In this document: piece after piece, positions 62,096-64,000 of the stretch | How positions within the stretch are numbered: position 1 is the first letter of the stretch | How the letters are laid out: the number at the start of each line of letters is the position of its first letter | NCBI GenBank assembly: GCA_036937835.1 | Contig: CM072864.1 | Location: 20,321,501-20,385,500, forward strand | Reading direction: 5' to 3' | Origin: Pampus argenteus | Lineage: Eukaryota > Chordata > Actinopteri > Scombriformes > Stromateidae | Length of the DNA: 64,000 bases | Made by a program: the position numbers and the translations under genes | Notes under the pieces: generated by a model | The model's input: only the letters and a program-made list of their open reading frames with translations | The model's database searches: none | Told to the model about the DNA's origin: nothing

Positions 62096-63097
62096 CTGCT
62101 GAGTTTATAATTGAAGGCCTGCTGAGTTCCAGTCTTCCCACCTTCACTAATATCTCTGCTGACTTGCTGACTTTGATTCGCTTGGTGTTTTTCCACCACT
62201 GCTGCTCTCTTATCCACTTCATCTGCTGCCTTGCTGCTCCGAGGCCTAAAGCAACGCATCTTTACGCTGTGGCTGACTCTCAAGTCTTACTCCCTAACCT
62301 GCTTTCCTTCTGTATGATCTCTACATTCACATCTTCTGAGATTTTAAACCCAGTCGTTGCTACCGTGAGTGATGTCATGCAGCATCACAACTGGTCTAAC
62401 TGGATCTCAACAACATGCCCACTGATGCACTGATAGACCAAAACTGTCACACACAAAAAATCTCCCAATGATTTCTCAGTCAGTAACTGATACTACAACA
62501 GAAAAGACATTTATAAATTATAACAATAGTAAAAATGCAGACCAAGACCTGTTTATTCAACTTGTCCCGCTGGCAAACAGAAACTAACAAGGGCAAACGC
62601 ACAGCCACACCCAAAGCCACTAATATATTTATTAGTTACAGTGCAGCATAAAAAAAACTTCACTGGGACACAAAATCAGCAATTCCTCATATGGTTTGAA
62701 ATGCACTCACAAATATCCAACAGTAACTTAGCTTCCCTAAATCATCCAACTACATGTAGATGATTTAGAAGATTAGTGGGTATGAAAGTAGCTAGTATAG
62801 AAAACATTTCAATTTAAATGATCATGCATTTTTTAATATAAGCATCATACATCTAAAATATATATTTTTCTATACAGGTTATGCTGTGCAGACCTTTAAG
62901 CTGGAGCATTCAACTTACAGGCCACGTCATAAAAATACAATGATAACAGATGACTGAAAATGCACAGTAGTCTAATACAAATGCATAAATCAAAACCAAA
63001 ATCTTCCTACTGCATTCTGAGACAAACTGAAAAAAAAAACTTACTTGTAGCAGCGAATGCTTTGTAATAGTTTCAGAAAAGGACACCTTGGTGACAT
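23802..63097 (-). CDS. acot7: ACOT7, acyl-CoA thioesterase 7 (brain acyl-CoA hydrolase); whole split CDS
   Basis: Hydrolyses long-chain acyl-CoA to free fatty acid and CoA, mainly in cytosol and abundantly in neurons of mammals. Eight shared exons (60941-61058, 59516-59672, 51362-51453, 50920-51034, 50173-50259, 38434-38550, 31372-31556, 23802-23900) give 322 residues with every junction in phase and GT-AG. Two alternative first exons upstream (63045-63097 and 62096-62259) give 340 or 377 residues, against 338 and 380 in mammals. Numbering on the 377 form: N-terminal hotdog about 56-175, linker 176-220, C-terminal hotdog about 221-345, basic tail to 377. Residues matching mouse Asn24 and Asp213, reported essential, are present: Asn63 in DDAN and Asp252 in LMDEVAG. 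No frameshift or missing motif. The gene spans about 40 kb. Confidence 0.95.
25157..25212. repeat. (AT)28 microsatellite
   Basis: Uninterrupted AT dinucleotides; self-complementary. Open frames on both strands with Ile/Tyr repeats are artefacts. Confidence 0.98.
26885..27060 (+). repeat. Teleost interspersed repeat
   Basis: The phrases GTCATTGGGATTCATCC, AATTTCACGACAATGGATCC and CAGTTGTTGAGATACTTC belong to a repeat I recognise as very common in fish genomes, where AATTTCATGGCAATCC and TTGTTGAGATATTTCAG are typical. Class not assigned. Confidence 0.6.
28055..28263 (-). mobile_element. tRNA-derived SINE (diverged)
   Basis: The minus strand begins GGTAGCAGTTGCCTCAAGG, a tRNA-like A-box region, followed about 45 bases on by a weak B-box (CTTTGAATCC). 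A tRNA-unrelated body follows, ending in an A-run at about 28060. Head, body and A-tail order fit a fish SINE. No clear target duplication found. Confidence 0.55.
31219..31267. repeat. Perfect 22-bp inverted repeat with 5-nt loop
   Basis: Arms 31219-31240 and 31246-31267 are exactly complementary (CACACAGATTGAGAGTCAAA at the left start), with loop ATCCA. On the ACOT7 pre-mRNA it lies about 105 bases after the exon 8 donor. Confidence 0.95.
31372..31556 (-). CDS. acot7: ACOT7 exon 8
   Basis: 185 nt: GCVVTVTGRLIFVSNKSMEI through LPVPPLK. Acceptor CCTCTCCAAG, donor AAG-GTTGGT (weaker than its neighbours). Central strands of the C-terminal hotdog; SNKSMEIEVLVDA is identical to mammals. Phase 0 out. 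Confidence 0.95.
32851..32879. repeat. (AT)n microsatellite
   Basis: About 14 AT dinucleotides after an A-run. Confidence 0.95.
35937..36000 (+). mobile_element. Fish LINE 3' tail, truncated copy
   Basis: TTGTAAAGCCCTCTGAGACA followed by TTTTGGGCTATATAAATAAA and a short ATTTGA repeat. It is essentially identical over 60 bp to 59060-59115. The 3'-end-only structure is typical of 5'-truncated non-LTR retrotransposons. Family not assigned. Confidence 0.65.
36179..36251 (+). tRNA. tRNA-Arg (anticodon CCT)
   Basis: 73 nt cloverleaf. The acceptor stem GCCCCAG pairs with CTGGGGT (one G-T), discriminator G. D-arm with A-box TGGCCTAATGG, anticodon CCT at 36212-36214 in loop CTCCTAA, and T-arm with canonical B-box GGTTCGAGTCC. 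Near-identical to vertebrate tRNA-Arg-CCT; no intron. Decodes AGG. Lies in ACOT7 intron 7 on the opposite strand, 6 bp before the next tRNA and with no T-run of its own. Confidence 0.95.
36258..36329 (+). tRNA. Initiator tRNA-Met (anticodon CAT), with T-loop variant
   Basis: 72 nt, nearly identical to vertebrate initiator tRNA. Initiator features: A1-T72 pair, three G-C pairs (GGG/CCC) flanking loop CCATAAC, and A54/A60 in the T-loop. The T-loop reads ATTGAAA where the family has ATCGAAA, so position 56 is T instead of the near-universal C that pairs with G19. This may weaken folding and also changes the B-box, so it could be a variant or early pseudogene. Confidence 0.88.
36336..36339 (+). 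terminator. Pol III terminator after the tRNA pair
   Basis: TTTT beginning 7 bases after the initiator tRNA. It is the first T-run after both tRNAs, since the 6-bp spacer between them has none. Confidence 0.7.
37505..37715 (+). repeat. Teleost interspersed repeat
   Basis: GGTAAATGGACTGCATTTAT, CAACCACTCAAAATGCTCTA and GAGGTGCCAGCAGCTCATCA are diverged forms of a repeat I recognise as widespread in fish (GGTAAATGGACTG... CACTCAAAGCGCTTTACA...). Class not assigned. Confidence 0.6.
38434..38550 (-). CDS. acot7: ACOT7 exon 7 (carries catalytic Asp)
   Basis: 117 nt: completes the Gly, then VTMKLMDEVAGIVAARHC to FHRKIKK plus one base. Acceptor TGGAACAG, donor AAAG-GTGAGG. Contains Asp252 of LMDEVAG (mouse Asp213). 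The acceptor is preceded in the pre-mRNA by a long UG-rich tract, and the exon is a multiple of three with equal entry and exit phase, so skipping would keep frame but remove the catalytic residue. Confidence 0.96.
38559..38594. repeat. (CA)n / (GACA) tract abutting ACOT7 exon 7 acceptor
   Basis: Imperfect ACAC/GACA repeats; on the transcribed sense they read as UG repeats ending 8 bases before the exon 7 3' splice site. Confidence 0.95.
40963..41142 (-). mobile_element. MITE-like element, copy of the family at 63314-63613
   Basis: Starts AAAGGTGTAATACACAACATT and contains CATCTCAGACCAAAAACA, matching the reverse complement of the 63.3-kb element (AAAGGTGCAATAGACAACATT, CATCTCAGACCAAAACACA). 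A CTGCCTCCAGTGGCC phrase lies near the far end. Diverged and shortened. Confidence 0.5.
42960..43200. repeat. Degenerate internally repetitive segment
   Basis: Contains many variants of GAGTGCAAG / AAGTGCAAG / GAGCAGAAGCA, followed by AAAATCTGAACACGAAATCA. It resembles the end of a fish repeat known to me only vaguely. Class unknown. Confidence 0.35.
46082..46251. repeat. Facing (CA)n and (TG)n tracts
   Basis: (CA)n at 46082-46115 and (GT)n at 46221-46251, about 105 bp apart and complementary to each other, so RNA from either strand could fold into a stem of about 30 bp. Confidence 0.9.
47581..47628. repeat. (TG)24 microsatellite
   Basis: 48 bp of uninterrupted TG, the longest TG tract in the window. 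Confidence 0.98.
50173..50259 (-). CDS. acot7: ACOT7 exon 6 (start of C-terminal hotdog)
   Basis: 87 nt: completes Glu216, then QHTVGFSQSSLIHLVGPSD to DYVHG and the first base of the next Gly. Acceptor GTGCATTACAG, donor GGAG-GTGAGT. The SQSSLIHLVGPSDCTLH stretch is identical to mammalian ACOT7. Confidence 0.95.
50260..51361. other. ACOT7 introns 5 and 4
   Basis: Intron 5 is 50260-50919 (660 bp) and intron 4 is 51035-51361 (327 bp); exon 5 lies between. Intron 5 carries a CATGTT hexanucleotide run (about 50774-50797) and a short direct duplication of GAACCTCACAATGAA at 50821-50858. Confidence 0.85.
50920..51034 (-). CDS. acot7: ACOT7 exon 5 (charged linker)
   Basis: 115 nt: 38 codons from YASAEQEEEGKKRYEAQ through VVPAPPSP plus one base. 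Acceptor TCTGTCTGTAG, donor CCCAG-GTAACA. The Glu/Lys-rich helix EEEGKKRYEAQKMERLETK links the hotdog domains, as in mammals (EEEGRKRYEAQKLERMETK). Confidence 0.94.
51362..51453 (-). CDS. acot7: ACOT7 exon 4
   Basis: 92 nt: finishes the split Gly, then AKKLANKAALWYVPCSLQ to VPPLK. Acceptor TTATTTCAG, donor AAG-GTACAT. Last strand of the N-terminal hotdog and start of the linker. Phase 0 out. Confidence 0.95.
52325..52378. repeat. (GA)27 microsatellite
   Basis: 54 bp of uninterrupted AG/GA. Confidence 0.98.
52876..52973. promoter_or_regulatory. Cluster of promoter/enhancer-type motifs in ACOT7 intron 3
   Basis: Within 98 bp: a perfect octamer ATTTGCAT (52876), an RFX X-box-like GTTGCCATGCCGAC (52923-52936, near GTTGCCATGGCAAC), an inverted CCAAT box (ATTGG, 52960-52964) and a GC box CCCGCCC (52967-52973). 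On the minus strand the order is GC box, CCAAT, X-box, octamer. GC content is raised against the surroundings. Could be an intronic enhancer or an internal promoter; inference only. Confidence 0.35.
55471..56091. repeat. TG/CA-rich zone
   Basis: TG tracts at 55471-55513 and 55709-55732, impure TG at 55860-55910, and a CA tract at 56062-56091. Many overlapping Cys/Val- or His/Thr-rich open frames here are artefacts of the repeats. Confidence 0.95.
57872..57885. promoter_or_regulatory. Consensus RFX X-box
   Basis: GTTGCTAGGGCAAC fits the full palindromic X-box consensus (GTNRCY, 2-nt spacer, RGYAAC). Such sites bind RFX factors. Single 14-bp match; function unproven. Confidence 0.4.
58821..59276. 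repeat. Tandem duplication (about 135-bp unit), split by a LINE tail
   Basis: Unit 1 (58821-58958) and unit 2 (about 59143-59276) share GGGTGTGTTTGAATAACTTC, TTTGTGAATATCTCTG, GAACGTCT and GAATGAGGCTAAAGGT in the same order at about 85-90 percent identity by eye. Between them sits the insert described at 58959-59130. Confidence 0.85.
58959..59130 (+). mobile_element. Truncated LINE 3' end, flanked by AAAGGT
   Basis: 172-bp insert running from TTCTTCCACCTTTTTCCCTG through TTTTTCCTCACTCGAATCGA to the tail GGGCTATATAAATAAAATTT. AAAGGT at 58953-58958 recurs at 59131-59136 as a probable target duplication. The 3' end matches 35937-36000. A non-LTR 3' fragment of a type common in fish; family not assigned. 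Confidence 0.7.
59516..59672 (-). CDS. acot7: ACOT7 exon 3
   Basis: 157 nt: DRCLAVLVRVEKTEF to MAENILTG (last Gly split). Acceptor CTCCTCTGCAG, donor ACAG-GTAACT. Forms the beta-sheet of the N-terminal hotdog, with IGEVAHVTADITYTSKHS closely matching mammalian ACOT7. Confidence 0.96.
59673..60940. other. ACOT7 intron 2
   Basis: 1.27 kb. Includes a repeat fragment at 60735-60900; the rest is A/T-rich with no recognisable feature. Confidence 0.85.
60735..60900 (+). repeat. Teleost interspersed repeat fragment
   Basis: ACCATAGACTGTATATAAAT followed by ATGGACAACGCGTCTCC and TGAAGCCAAAATATCTC resembles a common fish repeat with a CATAGACTGTATATAAA start. It ends about 40 bp from ACOT7 exon 2. 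Confidence 0.55.
60941..61058 (-). CDS. acot7: ACOT7 exon 2 (start of N-terminal hotdog)
   Basis: 118 nt: one base plus 39 codons, IMRPDDANIVGNIHGG through HCNTQNG. Acceptor TTACTGCAG, donor GGG-GTGAGA. Carries the Asn of DDAN (catalytic Asn24 in mouse numbering) and the hotdog helix KMIEEAG. Phase 2 in, phase 0 out. Confidence 0.96.
61059..62095. other. ACOT7 intron between exon 1b and exon 2
   Basis: 1.0 kb. Apart from the (TG)n tract at its exon 1b end I see nothing of note. Confidence 0.7.
62061..62093. repeat. (TG)n tract overlapping exon 1b donor region
   Basis: On the ACOT7 sense strand this is a CA repeat that begins within the splice donor (GTACACAC). Confidence 0.97.
62096..62259 (-). 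CDS. acot7: ACOT7 candidate first exon 1b (long isoform)
   Basis: ATG with A at -3, then 54 codons plus AG: a hydrophilic, Arg/Lys/Gln-rich peptide beginning MRCFRPRSSKAADEVDKRAA and ending FNYKLSR. The donor GTACAC follows at once, and AG plus the leading G of the next exon completes Arg, so R-IMRPDD is restored as in mammals. Predicted protein 377 residues. An in-frame TAA lies just upstream of the ATG, and the preceding sense-strand sequence is purine-rich without a good acceptor, so this is taken as a true first exon with its own promoter. No homologue of this peptide is recognised. The other two frames do not join in phase. Confidence 0.62.
63045..63097 (-). CDS. acot7: ACOT7 candidate first exon 1a (short isoform)
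   Basis: ATG with A at -3, then 17 codons (MSPRCPFLKLLQSIRCY) plus AA, followed by a strong donor GTAAGT. AA plus the first G of the next shared exon makes Lys, giving SIRCYK-IMRPDD, comparable to mammalian IQICR-IMRPDD. Total length would be 340 residues. A stop codon (TAA) lies in frame upstream and no earlier in-frame ATG follows it. The sequence is short, so coding status rests on phase, donor strength and length match. A T10-CAG run directly follows the donor, which could confuse splice predictors. Annotated from phase and position, not homology. Confidence 0.58.
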
Positions 63098-63313
63098 TTT
63101 CTCTCTCGTAACCCGACAGTGAGAATACAGCAAAGAGCAAAGAACAGAGAGCAGCGGATGGTTTTAAACACACACCTGTATGTGCAATATCCCATACAAG
63201 CTTACATCACCAGGTAAGACAGATATTTGTCAAACACTGCATATACACAAACCTAAAACATACACCTCAATACCACGTTAAATATGTTTGCACAGACTGA
63301 TACACACAGGTTA

Positions 63314-63613
63314 AAAGGTGCAATATGCGCCATTTAGCCCCACTAGATAGCAGCAAACAGCTTCTCATATGACAGCTAAACAGTACACAACATTTTCTGA
63401 AAACATTTGAGGCCAGAAGAAGACAATGCAGCAACAGAATCTTGATCCATATTTGATCAACGCGGCTTATTAGTTTGACAGTTCTGCCTGCGTTTCGTAA
63501 ACTGTGTCTTCAAATGGCATAAACGGCACGCGCTTGTGTTTTGGTCTGAGATGATGATCATGATGATGATGATGAGCCATCAAGGAGAGCTGAATGTTGT
63601 CTATTGCACCTTT
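63314..63613 (+). mobile_element. MITE-like element with 12-bp terminal inverted repeats
   Basis: AAAGGTGCAATA at 63314-63325 and TATTGCACCTTT at 63602-63613 are perfect inverted repeats around 300 bp of non-coding DNA. TTAA occurs at both ends (63311-63314 and 63612-63615), but overlaps the repeats by unequal amounts, so a TTAA target duplication is uncertain. A second, diverged copy lies inverted at 40963-41142. Confidence 0.65.
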
Positions 63614-64000
63614 AATTATTCCTTACTTAATAAGGAAAAGTCCAAATAGACTAATGTCAATCCTGTATGCACGGCTTGCTAACACTGTTTAAAAAGTTCA
63701 AACTGATATTGATATGTTTTCTTAGAGTGGAGGCAGTCAACCAGGATAGTTTGGAGCATATTTTTCCATAACATAAATTAATTAGTGTCATGGCAACAGT
63801 GTCATTTGTATCATTTGTAGCTCCGGGGAGGGTCAAGATTGTGTCTCAATGTTTGTCTCAGTTTTCTAGATATTTCAGATCAACTCTATGTTCATCTTGG
63901 GGTCCAGTTATTGTTTGTACATGCCCTATTTTTAGAGTAAAATCATATAATATCAACTAATAAGGTGTTACAGATATTTTTTAAGTAGCTTCTCATAATT

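Larger units (their letters stand above)
62260..64000. other. ACOT7 5' region upstream of exon 1b
   Basis: Contains candidate exon 1a (63045-63097), presumed promoters for both first exons, and a MITE-like element at 63314-63613. There is no CpG island or clear TATA box. Further first exons may lie beyond the window. Confidence 0.5.

Noticed and set aside
61944..62222. Alternative frame through ACOT7 exon 1b (MKWIREQQWW...)
   Set aside because: It ends in phase 1 at the donor and would not join the IMRPDD frame; the MRCFRP frame does.
1..64000. CRISPR arrays, bacterial operons, prophage, integrated virus
   Set aside because: Tandem repeats here are microsatellites without spacers; no viral or bacterial gene is recognised in any frame.

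Overview
The window is vertebrate nuclear DNA, most likely from a percomorph-type teleost. Two intron-rich genes with canonical GT-AG junctions encode proteins close to human GPR153 and ACOT7. Intergenic and intronic DNA is A/T-rich, full of (CA/TG)n microsatellites, and carries repeats typical of fish genomes (5S-headed SINE, tRNA-derived SINE, LINE 3' tails, MITE-like elements). There are no operons, CRISPR arrays or viral genes.

Layout: both protein genes lie on the minus strand, so they are transcribed right to left. At the left, GPR153 (orphan class A GPCR) is represented by its first two coding exons (8147-8520 and 4591-5020; 268 residues, reaching TM6). The rest lies beyond position 1. 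A CpG-rich patch near 18.5-18.8 kb with a strong minus-strand splice donor at 18275 is the best candidate for its promoter and 5' untranslated exon. About 4.6 kb of intergenic DNA follows. ACOT7 (cytosolic long-chain acyl-CoA thioesterase, two hotdog domains) then fills 23.4 to about 63.1 kb. I assembled eight shared coding exons, with phases agreeing at every junction, giving 322 residues from the IMRPDD motif to the stop. Upstream there are two candidate alternative first exons, 63045-63097 and 62096-62259. Both end in phase 2, as the first shared exon requires, and they predict 340- and 377-residue proteins, close to the short (338) and long (380) mammalian isoforms.

On the plus strand, inside ACOT7 intron 7, a tRNA-Arg(CCT) and an initiator tRNA-Met(CAT) lie 6 bp apart, followed by a single T-run. 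A 5S rRNA-headed retroposon with a perfect 14-bp target-site duplication is inserted in an older repeat inside the putative GPR153 intron 1.

GPR153 next to ACOT7 on the same strand matches the human 1p36.31 order, so this is conserved synteny rather than a functional operon. The two genes are not known to act in one pathway. I found no gene system that looks truly undescribed. The most interesting items are the alternative ACOT7 first exons, dinucleotide tracts abutting two ACOT7 splice sites, the 5S-headed SINE, the tRNA pair with an unusual T-loop base, and a perfect 22-bp intronic hairpin.
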